Below, piece by piece: positions 34,841 through 46,978 of a DNA stretch of 64,000 nucleotides. The notes under the pieces were generated by a model, which worked only from the letters and a program-made list of their open reading frames with translations, had not been told where the DNA came from and did not search any database. Positions within the stretch are counted from its first letter, which is position 1. Each line of letters starts with the position of its first letter. Source of the DNA: Distichodus sexfasciatus (lineage: Eukaryota; Chordata; Actinopteri; Characiformes; Distichodontidae); assembly GCA_032718565.1 (NCBI GenBank), contig JAVGVS010000025.1, forward strand, positions 3,395,520 through 3,459,519. The letters are read 5' to 3'. Position numbers and translations under genes: made by a program.

Positions 34841-35400
34841 CTATAAAATGTTAGTAGCCTCACTCATTTTAGTTAGCTACTCCCGGACATTGGATATACG
34901 TTTTGAGTGGACACTAAACGCAGCTCTCCCCCCTTGTTCCATCACTGAGTTTTGTTGGCAACTCTGTGTTTTGACCCCAGTTCCAACTCGGGTTGATCTT
35001 TTCTACCGAGTGCATAAAAATGTGCACTTCTTTTTTAGCTCGTGTTAACGAACACGACGCCGGAATTGCCAGCCCTGCCTGGTGGTCCTTGGGCAACGGC
35101 GCTTCTTTATTCCTCCTGCGCAGATAGTTATTTCTGTGTATGTGGTCTTTAAGATGAACAGCTGATTAAAAATAGATAAAAGCTGTTATGATGTAGATCC
35201 CTGCTCGGGATACAAAGACAAGTGGATCAAGGTCCTCAGAAGCGCAGCAGAATCTTTGGAATTCAGATAAGAATGAGCTATGCAAATGTTGCTGCTATCC
35301 CTGGCAACAGCTCATTAAGCCATAGAATCTGAAGATGTTTGGCTTTTAGGGGGAAAAGCTGGCATTCATTTACATTTTTCCCCCCTTTTACTTTTAATGG
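34841..35400. other. Candidate conserved non-coding region
   Basis: GC-balanced. Contains an octamer ATGCAAAT at 35280-35287 followed by GCTATCCCTGGCAAC, whose TGGCAAC resembles half of an RFX X-box. No coherent frame. Conservation is untested. Confidence 0.3.
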
Positions 35401-35740
35401 ACTGAATTTTCTAGTCCACTAAGGGCACGGGCTCAAGAACTATTGGATCTCAACAATATGCAGTAGATTGTTATTGCGTGGTATGGAATAATATTTTTTT
35501 GTCAACCCAAAACAGATATCTGGGCTTTGGGTTTACGACAATACTGAGTACTGTTCTTTTTTGCATACTTCAGACTCGACTCAGGCATTGTTTACAAAAC
35601 TTTGTAAAACTTTAGCAAACACAATATGCCCAATTTACTGAATTATTATATACAAATAATATGAAACATTATTATAAAATAACTCAAAATATCACTAAAA
35701 TTAAGGTAAATCACAGTCAAACCTAAACATGGGAGCAGTT
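35401..35740. other. AT-rich sequence, nothing recognised
   Basis: No gene, RNA or repeat seen. Confidence 0.3.
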
Positions 35741-35742
35741 CC

Positions 35743-35862
35743 TAGTGTATGGGGTAGGGAGGTGGCTCCATGACCCGAGGGTTGCTGGTTCAAATCCCGG
35801 ACCGGTAAAGGTACCACTGAGGTACTTGTGAACAAAATACTGCCCCCAAGCACTGCTCCTCG
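35743..35862 (+). mobile_element. tRNA-derived SINE, family 1, 3'-truncated
   Basis: GGGTAGGGAGGTGGCTCCATG head, box B GGTTCAAATCCC, then AAAGGTACCACTGAGGTACTTG and CAAGCACTGCTCC, where it stops. Confidence 0.8.
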
Positions 35863-36855
35863 AGTTCTTAGCTCAAGACTAAGCCTAATCCTTGTTCAAG
35901 AAACTTGTCCATATTTTTTATTTTATTTAATGCATAATAACCAACTCCTAAAATCAGGATGTTTGGTCCTAAATTGTTAATGCATATTCTCTGCACGCTG
36001 ATCTTTAGTGACAATACTCCATATGTGGATTGATGACAGTATTCAATCTCTAAGAAATGTTGAAGTACAGATGTTGAAATCAGGTCAAACACAATTCCAG
36101 ATGTCTGACTTGGTATTATGTGCAGCTGACACACAGCCTACAGTAATATCACAAAAAAGCCAGTCTGCTGACCCAGTATTGATTAGAAGGGCCTCCGTTA
36201 GACGTTGCTCTCGACGAATTTGTCAGTTGTAATTTTCAGATACAGATTAGTTTCTGATTTGAGCACGACATCAGCTGAGGGCAGTGCCTGCGATGGTCTG
36301 GAAAAGCACCAGCTGCCACAGTCGAAAAAGTTTCAGACCAATAAAGGAATCCAGGCTTTGTTTTAAAACCCTTTCCCTCCTTTGAACTTTTCTCACGTCT
36401 CTAAAAAGCAGACTGGCTACAGAACTAAGATGGGGTTACATCATATTGCTAGGTCAGAGGAAGTTTACCTCCCAAGTACCAACAAATGGGACTGATTTAC
36501 ACATCAAGAAAGAGATTTTAACATCACTACACAGGGATATTAACATTTCAGTAGGAAGTATTCTCACCAAAATGCTGTCTTTTATGTGTAAGTTATTTCG
36601 TTAGTAAAGTCAGGCTTTTTCTTTCTACTTGTTATTTCAAGGCTGCAGTGACCTCTAGAATTACTGTCATTCCTGGCAAAGGAGGCAAAGAAAATTATTT
36701 TTGTTTATGTCTTACATTTCAGTAAGATGAATTATTTTAAAATATATTACCGTCTAAACACAATACTTTCAAAAATATATATAAAGATGGAAATAACTGA
36801 TTTATAAAAATATCAACTATTTGCATCTATGTGCACTGTTGTAAATAATATTTTT
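35863..36855. other. Unique-looking sequence
   Basis: Short frames on both strands (74 and 88 codons) overlap without domains. No repeat recognised. Confidence 0.3.
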
Positions 36856-37373
36856 TAGACGTTCACCGATCCAACATTTTCAGTTCTGTATTTCAGTTGT
36901 GTATTTCTCTGTGAGGACCAGACTGAGATGATTCTGTTATGCTTAAAGAAATACTTATCTTAAATTCTGTTTTCCTAACAAAAGCAAGATAAATAAAATT
37001 ATTTGTTTAAACACAGCTATGTAATTTTGTGTCGGTCCCTTATCTTGTGGCACTAAAACCATCATGAACACAGAGATATTGAGTGAGAGCTGGTGTTGTT
37101 AAGGAAATTAAACAGTATAATTGTGTGATTAGCTTATGGGGTTGTAGTGTGTTGCGTTGCCTGTTCTGCTCATTGTCATGTCAATATGTAGGAATTTGTC
37201 GAACACTAAACCAGCTTCCCATGCAGGACAAAATGAGAGTGCATGCATACGCAGACATAGAAAAACATAGATTGGCCACATAGATCAGCACAATGCCACC
37301 AATAACCGATCCACCTATTTGAGTCGTTATCAGACTGATATCTGATCCAAGTATCGGATCGGTGCCATCTCTA
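36856..37373 (-). mobile_element. hAT-like MITE, family C, with target duplication
   Basis: Reverse-oriented relative of 6932-7553: it begins TAGACGTTCACCGATCCAAC and ends GGATCGGTGCCATCTCTA. The interior matches in reverse complement (GTTGTTAAGGAAATTAAACAG, TGTTCTGCTCATTGTCATG). The flanks are ATATTTTT at 36848-36855 and ATGTTTGT at 37374-37381, 6/8 identical. Confidence 0.85.
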
Positions 37374-37381
37374 ATGTTTGT

Positions 37382-38126
37382 GTTTGGATTTAAAGGTTGA
37401 TCGAAGAGACAGTCTTTCAGTGGTTAGTTTTATCTAGTAGGACTCAACTTTCGCCTGCCAAAAATAATGCTTGGCCAGAAGGAAGACTTTTCAAAGCGCA
37501 GTCAGTATCTGTCAAAGTATCACTTTTGTACACAATCTTTTAGTCTAATTTAGGTTAATTTGCTGAGAGAATCCTGATGCAGACGTGGCCCTCATGGTGG
37601 ATCTGTGGTAACTTATTCTTGCAAAGATTCTGTGAGTTGTGTAAGGATAGATAGCTAACCAGATTTTAGATTTGAAAAATCCACACATGCTCTTGACTCA
37701 GAGGTGAAGACTGGGTCATGGCTGGAGCTTATAGCAGGACAGTGATCCAAAACGTAGTTTAAACCCCCATAAAAGCGGTTCACTGAGCACACAATCAGGT
37801 TTCTGCAGTGGTCACCTTATCTCCCGATATAACCTCTACTGCAGTCGGTGAACTGAACAGGAAAGCCCACAATCTAGGAGGACACTCTGGGTTCACAAAT
37901 GCCTTATCATGTGAATATTTCTGCCAAAACATCAGTAATGCTTCCAGATATATGTGAACTCTTTCACCCAGACACTTATTTTTACTTTTTGTGGTTGTCA
38001 TGACAGTTTTTGCTTATGCAATAAAAAATTGGGGAAAAAAATTTTTCTTGAAATTTCACCTTGCATAAGCTTACTAAAAGGCATTTACTCTATATCTGTG
38101 TGCTGAAAATGTAATGTAAATCTTGA
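37382..38126. other. Unique-looking sequence
   Basis: No gene or repeat recognised. A 68-codon minus frame has no domain. Confidence 0.3.
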
Positions 38127-38255
38127 AGGCATTTAGTAGACGCTCTTGTGCAAACAGTTACATTTCATCATTACAGGCACAGCAGTGAAAACAACTGGAT
38201 GACAGTCTGGAGAAACTTTGGGATATTAGTCTTGTTCAGGGGCCCAAACGTGCCT
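38127..38255 (-). mobile_element. SINE family 2 fragment
   Basis: GGCATTTAGTAGACGCTCTTG is the reverse complement of the family 2 tail. GACAGTCTGGAGAAACTTTGG and CTTGTTCAGGGGCCC follow in the expected order, with an insertion-like stretch between. Confidence 0.6.
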
Positions 38256-38322
38256 TATGTTAACTCTCTTGTGGATGTATTTTAATTCATGTGGAGTTGA
38301 TGAATGATAGGTATAAAGTCGG

Positions 38323-38759
38323 TAGGGGTGCACGATTCAGAAAATTTCACAATACAATTCGATTTGATTCAAAATCGACTCACGATCCATAAGCGAATCA
38401 CAATTCATAAACAATTCACGATTCAATACACAGATTAATTTGTTGCCAGATTGCTGTTTGGAATTACTCTTCCCATTTTACTGAGGCAGTTCAACCAAAA
38501 AATCACACTGAATCTAATGTAATTTACTAAATGTAATGCATATGTACGGATACTGACTGGATTTCCTTCATGCTCACGCGAAGGAGGTCTATCTGGGGCG
38601 GATTTTGACATCGTGCCATCTATAGGCGAACTCGTGTTGGAGAAAAACTAGTGCCTTTATGTTAGTTGAAAAATATGAATCGATATTTTGGAATGCATGA
38701 ATGGGTTTTGAATCAACAGAAAGAATTGTGATTCGATTAGATCTTTTTGCACACCCCTA
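38323..38759. mobile_element. hAT-like MITE, family F, complete
   Basis: Starts TAGGGGTGCACGATTC and ends TTTTTGCACACCCCTA, clear inverted repeats. The flanks are AAAGTCGG (38315-38322) and AAAATCGG (38760-38767), 7/8. Subterminal TGATTC/GAATCA words repeat. No transposase frame. Confidence 0.92.
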
Positions 38760-38826
38760 AAAATCGGCGTGTTAGCCAAGAGGATAAGGCTGAAACTAGA
38801 GACAGATTACTTTTCCTGCATTGTCT

Positions 38827-38985
38827 GGGTTTATATTTACTTTTACATTATTTATTGGATTCTTTTATCCAAAGAGGCTTCCATTTCTTAATTACATGGA
38901 CAGTCTCCATGGAGCAACTCGGGATTAATAGCTTTGGGCCCAATGATCCCTCAAACTTACGGCCCACAGGATTTCATTCCCACAG
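38827..38985 (-). mobile_element. SINE-like repeat fragment related to family 2
   Basis: TTATTGGATTCTTTTATCC, GACAGTCTCCATGGAGCAAC and GGGATTAATAGCTTTGGGC follow the reverse complement of the family 2 body and tail (GTTGCTCC..GGGAGACTGTCC). Confidence 0.5.
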
Positions 38986-39010
38986 AGTCCTGAAGGTCCA
39001 CTGCCATTAG

Positions 39011-40230
39011 AGACAATGCCATTAGCTTGGTAATGGGCAGAAAATAAATGCAGGAATGCACATTTTTATTTCACCTGTGTTTTCCCAACCTTATTAAAAG
39101 GTTAGGTTTTCATTGTAATTTTCATTTCGGAAAGGTTAGGTTGACATTTTTAATGGCTTTTTGCTCGTCTTTAGAAAGGGGTGCCAATAATTCTGACGAG
39201 CGCCAGTTTACCCACTTTTCCCTGCTCTTGTCCCTCTGGAACCAGATGCCCTCTCACCCCCAGCCCTCATTACAGATTCATCACTGGTACACAAGTCTCT
39301 TGTCACAGAAACACACGCTTGTTCTCATTGACTTAAGCCCTATTGGGAAGGGATTAGTTTTAGATGAGGAGGTGCACTAAATGTAATTATCACCACACCA
39401 ACTCTAATGTTTTTCAGTCCTGCTTGAAATCATGTTCGTAACTTTCTTGGTTGTTTTCTGTACTACATTTTCCTGTTCTGCAAAAGATAATGGTGACTTT
39501 TAATGGACGTTTAATGGAAGGCTTTAAAAATAACCACAGGTCAAAAATAAGTCTGCTAAAAATATTCCTTGATTATTCTTAAGGTTTGCAACGGGAAAAG
39601 TAGCAAGAAATCCCTGAAAGAAGGTGATATAAGTGTCATGTCAGAGGTTATATTTATGGCAGCTTTAGGTCATTTTTGGCTGCAGCCTAGCTATAACTTC
39701 TAAGCTTCTGTAACTTCTATGTCAGCTTACTCTGGCTGGCATTGTGAGTTTTTCTTCAGATTAGAACATTTTTGGACACAGAGAATATGTGTAGACACCC
39801 CCATCTGCCAATTAATCTCCTCTGAGTTTTCTTTTTCCCTTGAGAACTGGACATAAACCAACGTCCTTTAGTAAAAATACTTTCCAAACGCTCTTACAAG
39901 GGCCAACTCGCTTCGCTTTGCTGTTTTTTTGTTTGGAACTGTGTTTGACTCTTCTATCGCGTGTGAGGAAAATTCCTCTCCAATTCCCTGTTTTGACATG
40001 TTGTAAAAGAGAGACTGCGCACAGTGTCAGAGGAGGAATTTATCCACCAGAGGCAGGGGATGTGAGGAATTAATTGTCATTCATGTCCCGACTGACAAAA
40101 AAAGTCGTCATAATCTCCCTCGTGCACGGCAGATATGAGCTGTTCGGGGGCTCCTTTGTCAGACATATTGAAAAATGTAATTCTTGGAGGATTGTGTTAA
40201 ATCGCCTCTACCTCTATGTAAAGAGCAGGA
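39011..40230. other. Unique-looking sequence
   Basis: A 110-codon + frame at 39048-39380 has no recognised domain. The part from 39840 to 40230 is GC-balanced and non-repetitive and could be a conserved element. No gene structure seen. Confidence 0.3.
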
Positions 40231-40235
40231 GTGTG

Positions 40236-40868
40236 AGTGAAAGATGGGGGAGATATGGAGAGAGAGAGATTTGGGAAGGATGGAGGGGAGAGACAGCGTG
40301 CAAGCAGGGGGAGAGAGAAAGGGAGGGATAGAAACGGATGAAGGTGAGGAAGAGGGAGAGCGGGTAGGGTGATGAGGAGGAGGTGGATTGAGAGGGCGAG
40401 AATAAGGGGAGGAGAGAGAAAAAGGAGAGAAAGGGGAAAGAGGGAAAGTGGTGTGGAAAGAAAGGAGAGGAGGATTGGAGGAGAGGAGAGGAGAAAAGAG
40501 AGATTTAAAGAAGGCGCAATAAAGGGAGAGAAGCAGGAAGGGGGAAGAGGAGAAAGAGATGTAGAAAGAGAGAGGAGGGAAGAGCTTTTAGAGAAAGCTG
40601 GAGCAGTGAGGGAGGGAGAGAGAGAGAGAGAGAGAGAAAGGAGGAAGATGGGGCAGAGAAGAGGAAGAGGTGTGAGAAAGAAGAAGGAAATGGACAGGGA
40701 GAGAGGAAAGATGAGAAAGTGTGGAGAGAGAGAGGAGGGAAGAGAGATTTAGAGATTTAAAGAGAGAGGAGAGGAGGGAGAGGGATAGGGCAGGATATAA
40801 CAGAGGGATGGGTAGAAGGGGAGGGGGACAGAAAGAGAGACGGATGAGGGAGCGAAAGAGAGAGCAGC
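40236..40868 (+). repeat. Long purine-rich (GA/GGA) tract
   Basis: About 630 bp almost entirely A and G on the + strand, with GAGAGAGAGAGAGA runs (for example near 40616-40636) and GGAGAGGAGAGG units. The 127-codon Arg/Glu-rich frame on + and the Ser/Leu/Pro-rich frame on - are products of composition, not genes. Mirror-like purine runs of this kind can adopt triplex (H-DNA) structure. Confidence 0.92.
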
Positions 40869-40899
40869 GTGCATTCACAATGAGTGGTGGGTGTCGCAA

Positions 40900-42383
40900 A
40901 AGACAGAAGGGCTCTGCTTGATATTTGTTGTTGCAGTCAATTCTTTTGACAGCTATGTCTCCTCTTCAAGCCAAACCAGAGGTTCTCTTCATATGTAGGA
41001 GTGTTGCAATCTCTTACCAGCTCAGCCCTGCTGTTACATAATTCATAAAAAAGGGAAAAATCCTGTCTGGGGGATTGTATCTTTTTGGATTCCTTTTGCT
41101 GTTTGGTCAGGGTAGCGGCCAAGGTGTCGTATCGGACAAGCGGCAGCCAAAACTATTGTTCCTGCCAAACGCTTTCTGAGATTTGCCTGTAATCGTTAGC
41201 AATAAGATACTACTGCCTCATCTTCAAAACATCCACCCCATCTCCCCCGCCACCAATAAGATCCTCGATGACATTTAATGCACTTATGATTCGCTTTGAA
41301 ATTGCCCTTTCATTCCGACGTGCACCTAAAGTGGGCTTATCGATTACTACTTAACAGGAAGCTGATCTGCACTTAAAATGGGCAATTAAATGGCTGGTAA
41401 TTATATATTGATTGGAAGCTGAGGTGTTTGTCAAAGACCGGCTGTTAATCCACGCTGGTGGGGGGGCGGGAAGTGGTTGTCATGTGCCGTGTGAAATCCC
41501 CCTCTGTGATCAGAAAGCAAACCCAGACCGAGGCTCCCCCACCATCCTCATCCTCCTCCACCTCTTCTTCTTCCTGTATCTATTACACAGGCCTGCTAGC
41601 TTTCTCCTCTCCCCAAAGACTTGTGGAAACCTTGTGATTGCCTTTTTTGACCCTGTTTTCATTCCTTAAAGGCTCAGAGGGGAGGTGGGAGTGATTACAG
41701 GGCCGGGGTAATTGGAGGGCCAAAGTTTCTCTTTTCACTCCTGAGATGATGACACAGTCGGATCTTCACTGTGCTGAAAGCCGGATACATCTCTCGAGTG
41801 GATGTGTATTGATTAATCCTCGTCTCAGAACCATCAGCTATGAAATTTGGTAAGACATTACCTCAGAGGCCAATTGTGTAGCTGTCCAGCTTACCTTTGG
41901 CCGAAATTGGCTGACTGTATTTCTTGTATTTTGACCAAGAAATCCGTCCTCGGGTCAGTGCGTGCATCCTGATTTACCACAACGGTTTCCCCGCCTCAGG
42001 ACCTTCATTAGCTGCATTTGGCGTGATAAAATTGGAAAATGTCATGGCCACAGCCACAATCATTCTATAGATTTTGGGCTTGATAGTCTCTCTAGAATTT
42101 TGTGACCTATCTTGTTTTTAAATCCCGTTTAAACGTTAATGATACATCAAAATGCATCATCAGCACTTTACTAGACACCTAATATTAAGTACCATTGGGT
42201 TAGTAAAAGGTGCTACATAAGTAAAATATATTATGTGGTATGATATACATTACAAAGACGAACATTCATAAAGTAATATAAAGAGCTTGAGTAATTTTAT
42301 GCTACTACTGCACTGAGGTGTTATTTTGAGTACTTGAACTGAGTGTTATCAATATTAAATCGATATAGCAACTTTCATTCATA
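40900..42383. other. Unique region with candidate conserved non-coding elements
   Basis: 41170-41470 and 41690-42030 are balanced, non-repetitive and motif-rich: CGATTACTAC near 41340, GGTAATTATATATTGATTGG near 41395, and TAATCC at 41814-41819 (OTX/PITX type). The 41500-41590 part is a pyrimidine-rich stretch. No splice-consistent exon was recognised. The regulatory role is inferred. Confidence 0.3.
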
Positions 42384-42815
42384 CACTGCAAAAAAAAAAT
42401 CTTAACAAGCCAGAAAATCTTAAAAAGAAAAAATAGATCTTTTTTTTATTTTAAGAATAACTGACTTGACTAGACTTGTATGTGTAAGATAAATAATCTA
42501 ACTTTAAGAAACATTGGCTACAGTTATCTTATTAAGAAAACTTTAAGAACTTCTTAAAATGAAATAAGAAATTTCATTAAGAGAACTCAAAGGTTCGCAT
42601 GCTCTCCACTACGAGTAAAGAAATTCATGACAACTTTGCTTATTTTAAGAATATTAAAGCTAAAAACATGGAAAAATGGGAAGTTTTTTTCCTTGTTTTA
42701 GGAGATCTTTACAAGATACATTTTCTCATTATATTATAATTTTGTGTGATTCTGGAAACTTTTTTCTTATTATCCTTTTCTTTTTCTTATTTTCTGACAC
42801 AGATTTTTTGCAGTG
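42384..42815. mobile_element. MITE with CACTGCAAAAA ends and TA target
   Basis: CACTGCAAAAAAAAAA at the left and TTTTTTGCAGTG at the right are inverted repeats, each flanked by TA (42382-42383 and 42816-42817). The interior is rich in TTAAGAA/TTCTTAA words. This is a well-known type of fish mariner-like MITE. Confidence 0.85.
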
Positions 42816-42964
42816 TAATATACTAATATTCTATCAGTAATATACTATTCTATCAGTAACAGTTCTATCAACAGTAATTGTTGCTTTTTGGGCTGTAATT
42901 TTGTCAAAAACGTTTTATTGGAGAAACTGATAGAAAAGGGGACACAACTTGACTTAGGTTTTTA

Positions 42965-43052
42965 TTAGGAATGTACAATAATATCAGAATCAAATCGGAA
43001 TTGCCCAATAATTGCTTCAGCATCGGCTCGATGCTTAGATTTGCCCGATGTT
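42965..43052 (-). mobile_element. hAT-like MITE family B, terminal fragment
   Basis: TAGGAATGTACAATAATATCAG, then GAATTGCCCAATAATTGC and CGATGCTTAGATTTGCCCGATG, matching the reverse complement of 63545-63638. Only about 90 bp remain. Confidence 0.65.
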
Positions 43053-43597
43053 TTGTTTTGTTACTTATATTTAATACTTTCTACTTGTCCTGTGGCTAAA
43101 ACCTCCTGTCACAGGCCCAATACCAAGATAGCTCTTCTAACCATTGAACCTCCCCTAATTATATCTTGTAGTGAAAAAGGTTTTAAATCTTCATCTGTTT
43201 TTGTCATCCACAGATTCCAGTGTTCATGAGAAACTTTACTGTGCAAATTTATTTTACTTGGAATGCCCCTAACATTATACAACCCAAAAAATGAATGTCT
43301 TGTTTGTGTTTTCCTAGACAGCTTCAAAAGGCAGCCGACAGCTTAACTGCCTTCTTAGCTTGTTTGTGTTATGAATGAATGCAGTTATCTCCTCCCAGGA
43401 CCACAACAGCAAGACAGACTTCTACAATAAACTAATTAGAATGTGTCAGTTTTTTGAAGAACATTTGCTAGATAGTTGCTTTATTGTTAGCTCAACCATA
43501 AAGGTTAGTATTCATGAACTAAAAATATCATGGCTGGCTTTGATGCAGTGTGCACTGATTAATGGCTAAGGTTTCCCGTTAGCCTCTTGCACTGTAG
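43053..43597. other. Unique-looking sequence
   Basis: Short overlapping frames without domains. No repeat recognised. Confidence 0.3.
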
Positions 43598-43838
43598 TTA
43601 GAAAGTGAGTGATTATTTGTGAACACACCACAGCATAGCGCACAGTGCACCACAATGTGACCTCTGCATTTGACCCATCTGTGGAGGAGCAGTGAGCAGC
43701 TAACAAGGGCAGCGCCCGGGGAGCAGTACTTGGGGACGGTACCTTGCTCATGAGTACCTCAGTGGTAACTTTCGATTTGAACCTGCGACCTTCTGATCAC
43801 GGGGTGACCACCCAACCGTTACGCCGCCAACTGTGTAT
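43598..43838 (-). mobile_element. tRNA-derived SINE, family 1, near full length
   Basis: Minus-strand copy: the tail GTGATTATTTGTGAACACACC at the left, CAGTGAGCAGCTAAC and GAGCAGTACTTGGGGACGG in the middle, and the tRNA-like head with ACCTTCTGATCACGGGGTG and CGTTACGCCGCCAACTG at the right. Confidence 0.88.
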
Positions 43839-43870
43839 AGTTTTATACTTCTTCCCTACATGGTTTAGAG

Positions 43871-45318
43871 TAGGGCTGGGTAATTGATCAAAATCAAAAA
43901 CATTCAGCACTTCTAATCTTGATACACTTGCCCCATCAGTTATCACAGTTTTTCTATTCTGTTAATGCTTTTCCCAGGATGTGTTCTTGTTATGTCCCTT
44001 TATAATCATTCATTCATTAATCCCATCCGGGGTTGTGGGAGTTGGGGACCGGAGCCTGTCCTGGGTAAAATATGTGTGTTGCCACGTGACACCTCCCTGT
44101 AAAGTCTGCAGCTACACCCGTGTGTGGATCATTCATTTATTTAAATAAAAAAAAATCACACAGCACTTGTTGATAGTGAAATAGTAGAGCATATTTGGCA
44201 ACGATTTACATTAAGTGCACTAATATAATGCTTTTAACATAATTTAATATAATTTTAACATAATGCATAAATAAGGTATTCATATACAGTATTGTGCAAA
44301 CGTTTTAGGCAGGTGTGAAAAAATGCTGTAAACAAGAATGTTTTCAAAAATGGAAGTGTTAATCATTTATTTTCATCAATCAACAAAATGCAGTGAATGA
44401 ACTACAGAGAAATCTAAATCAAATCAATATTTGGTGTGACCACCCTTTGCCTTCAAAACAGCATCAATTCTTCTAGGTACACTTGCACACAGTTTTTGAA
44501 GGAACTTGGCTGGTAGGTTGTTCCAAACATCTTGGAGAACTAACCACAGATCTGGAATCCTATAATCCTACAAAATAATATAATGACTATAATCCTACAA
44601 AATCCCTGACTTTGTGCAAGTGTACCTATAAGAATTGATGCTGGTTTGAAGGCAAAAGGTAGTAACACCAAATGTTGATTTGATTTAGATTTTTCTTTTG
44701 TTCGCTCACTTTGCATTTTGTAAATTGATAAAAGTAAACAATCATTATTTATATTTCTGAAAGCATTCTTTATTTACAGCATTTTTTCACACCTGCGTAA
44801 AACTTTTGCACAGTACTGTACTATAACTGTTATTAGAAGTATGTTGGAAGTCAAACATGGACTTAAATACTTCTTGTTTGTGTAACAATACAGACTTGTT
44901 TGTTGGAAGTTCAGTTAGATATTATGCTTTACAAAGTTTTAATGTAAATTTACATCCAGTATAAGAATGCATTGTGAAGGCTGTGTCATAATGCATAATG
45001 CATTGAAATGCTTTTTGAACTTCTTACGTCAGGCTTATGAATACAAAAGCAATGGATGTTATTAGTGTATATTAAAGCTGTTATATTTTCATTTCAACCT
45101 GTTATAGATGTTTTCAAAAACTTTAATATATAACTAAATGCTTTATATAAATGCATTATAAAAGGTGCGCTTGAGATAACTCGTTACCGCATATTTACAA
45201 TACAAACATTGTCAGTGAACTATAAAGGCAAAGAACCTACAACAAAATACCTGTTCATTAATCATAATCGAGACAAAATCGTGATATTTAATTTTTGCGG
45301 TGATATCACCCAGTTCTA
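43871..45318 (+). mobile_element. hAT-like element, family D, carrying a nested foldback element
   Basis: Starts TAGGGCTGGGTAATTGATC and ends GATATCACCCAGTTCTA, inverted repeats of the GGGCTGGG type. The flanks are GTTTAGAG (43863-43870) and GATCAGAG (45319-45326), 6/8. About 530 bp of its 1448 bp is the later insertion at 44286-44818. A CATTCATTAATCCCATCC...CCTGTCC dispersed repeat fragment lies near 44010-44070. No transposase frame. Confidence 0.75.
44286..44818 (+). mobile_element. Foldback Tc1/mariner-like MITE with ~208-bp inverted arms
   Basis: Left arm about 44286-44493 and right arm about 44611-44818 are imperfect reverse complements (CAGTATTGTGCAAACG.. at the left against ..TTTTGCACAGTACTG at the right). 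TA flanks both sides (44284-44285 and 44819-44820). The central ~117 bp is unpaired. No transposase. A second copy lies at 57434-57944 in the opposite orientation. Confidence 0.88.
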
Positions 45319-45326
45319 GATCAGAG

Positions 45327-46975
45327 TTCACTCAAAATGAACATATTTGTTATCTTATTCTTAATAATACATATACTGCATCTAGTATAAGGTTACAATG
45401 GAATGATCAGAACCTTCATTTTGTCTTGTATGAAATGTCAGTTCTTAATAAATGTGAGAATCACGACCCATCAAATATCTACCCGATGCCAAATGGATGA
45501 AAAGAGTAGTGATATTTTGTTGAAAACGTATGCTACTGTGTGTCCTTTTAAGTCATACAGTGCCACTAATAGGATTGGCCAGGCAGTGGGAGTCGTGTGG
45601 TTTGCTGGAGGGAGGCTTCACCTATTTCCCATGCTCATGTAGCCGCCGCAGAAATGCATGATAAGAGTGTATTACTCACGGCCCACACCGCACCGCCGTT
45701 CGCGGGGGAGGACGCGGACCCGCATGCGGGGCTGCCAAGAGATATATGACTCTTCTCATCTTATTATTTGTTGATTTTTTTTTTTCCAGCAAATCCTTTC
45801 GTTTAAATGGGTGGCACAGATTGCGCAATGCGCCAAATACAAATGGGCAAATATGTTTTATTTACTCCTGAATTCCCCTTTCTATTCTTCTTCACATTGT
45901 GGCTTTTATCTCTCAAGTAGAATCAATGTACTGTTTAATATTATTCTTACTACAATAAAACCTGTGTTAGTGTGTTTGTAGATAAAAAAAAAAACTATAT
46001 ATATTACCATGTTTTCATTGCTTAATATGCAGGTATTTGACGTATACACGCTAAAACAAAGGCTGAGTCTCTATTTTTGCATAGTTTCATTGTTTTGACA
46101 GTAGTGTTCTACTTGTGTTTACCTATGAACTTCTTTGGGCAGACTGAGTGTTAAAAACCACATAAACAATGCTAAAACAGATACAGAGGGGACAAGTGAG
46201 AAGCTTCATTTTCCAGCGTGGTGTGTAGATATGAATGAAAGAGTGAAAAGCGAAAAGCTGCCGTACTACAAGGTCTCACTGAAAAAAGAAAATGCCTTTT
46301 AGTACTATGTTTAGGGCTTTTAGAAGGACATTTAGGACTTTTACTTTGGCCTTTCATGATGGCCCAGTTTGTGTGAAAACATCTTTTTGCGTCTTACCAT
46401 CTGTGTGACCCCGGCCTTTTCAAAGATGCAACATAACGCCTTTGATAGCACCGAGTTCGTTCTCTTTGTGGGAAATTAAGGTAATATTTCCTGATAAGAT
46501 GCACACTTTAAAAAAAGAACATTTTAATGAGAAGAATTAGGTAATTACTTTGCAGTAAAACTGTAATCGCTCCATATAATTGTTTTGTTTTGATTGCAGT
46601 GTTAAAGTGACATATTAATATGCTGCTTGCATTATGCATTATGTAATGAGTGCGCTTAGAGAGTATTGCCCCACAGTAAAGAAAACTTTAGCGCAATAAC
46701 ATCCGCTACAGCCACTAAGAGGCATTAAACCTGTTGTCCCTGATCTCTGAGGTTAAAGAGATTACAGGAGAATTAGTATATCGTTAGCTGCTTACAGCAG
46801 ATGTTAAGCAAACCCTTACACATGCCTGGTACACGCTCAGCAATGCCATGACCCTTAGCGCACAATGCCACCCATGCATATATATGCATATATTTTAGGT
46901 TCAGAATATTGATGTTGTTCCAGTCTTCTCCCTCTGCTGTTGATTTAGTCATTTTCCCTGTGTGTGGTTTAATGC
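45327..46975. other. Unique region with a CpG-bearing candidate element
   Basis: 45550-45870 holds a GC-rich core (about 45640-45740) with GCACCGCCGTTCGCGG and CGCATGCGGG, then a (T)n run and TTGCGCAATGCGCC. The part from 46380 to 46760 is balanced and non-repetitive. No exon was recognised. Both are low-confidence regulatory candidates. Confidence 0.28.
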
Positions 46976-46978
46976 TGG

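Noticed and set aside
40369..40752. 127-codon Arg/Glu-rich + frame
   Set aside because: Lies wholly in the purine tract. Composition alone gives Arg, Glu, Gly and Lys codons without stops.
40236..40868. CRISPR-like or tandem satellite array
   Set aside because: No regular repeat-spacer unit. It is a degenerate purine run.
44286..44818. Possible miRNA precursor
   Set aside because: The hairpin is explained by a TA-flanked foldback transposon with a second copy at 57434.
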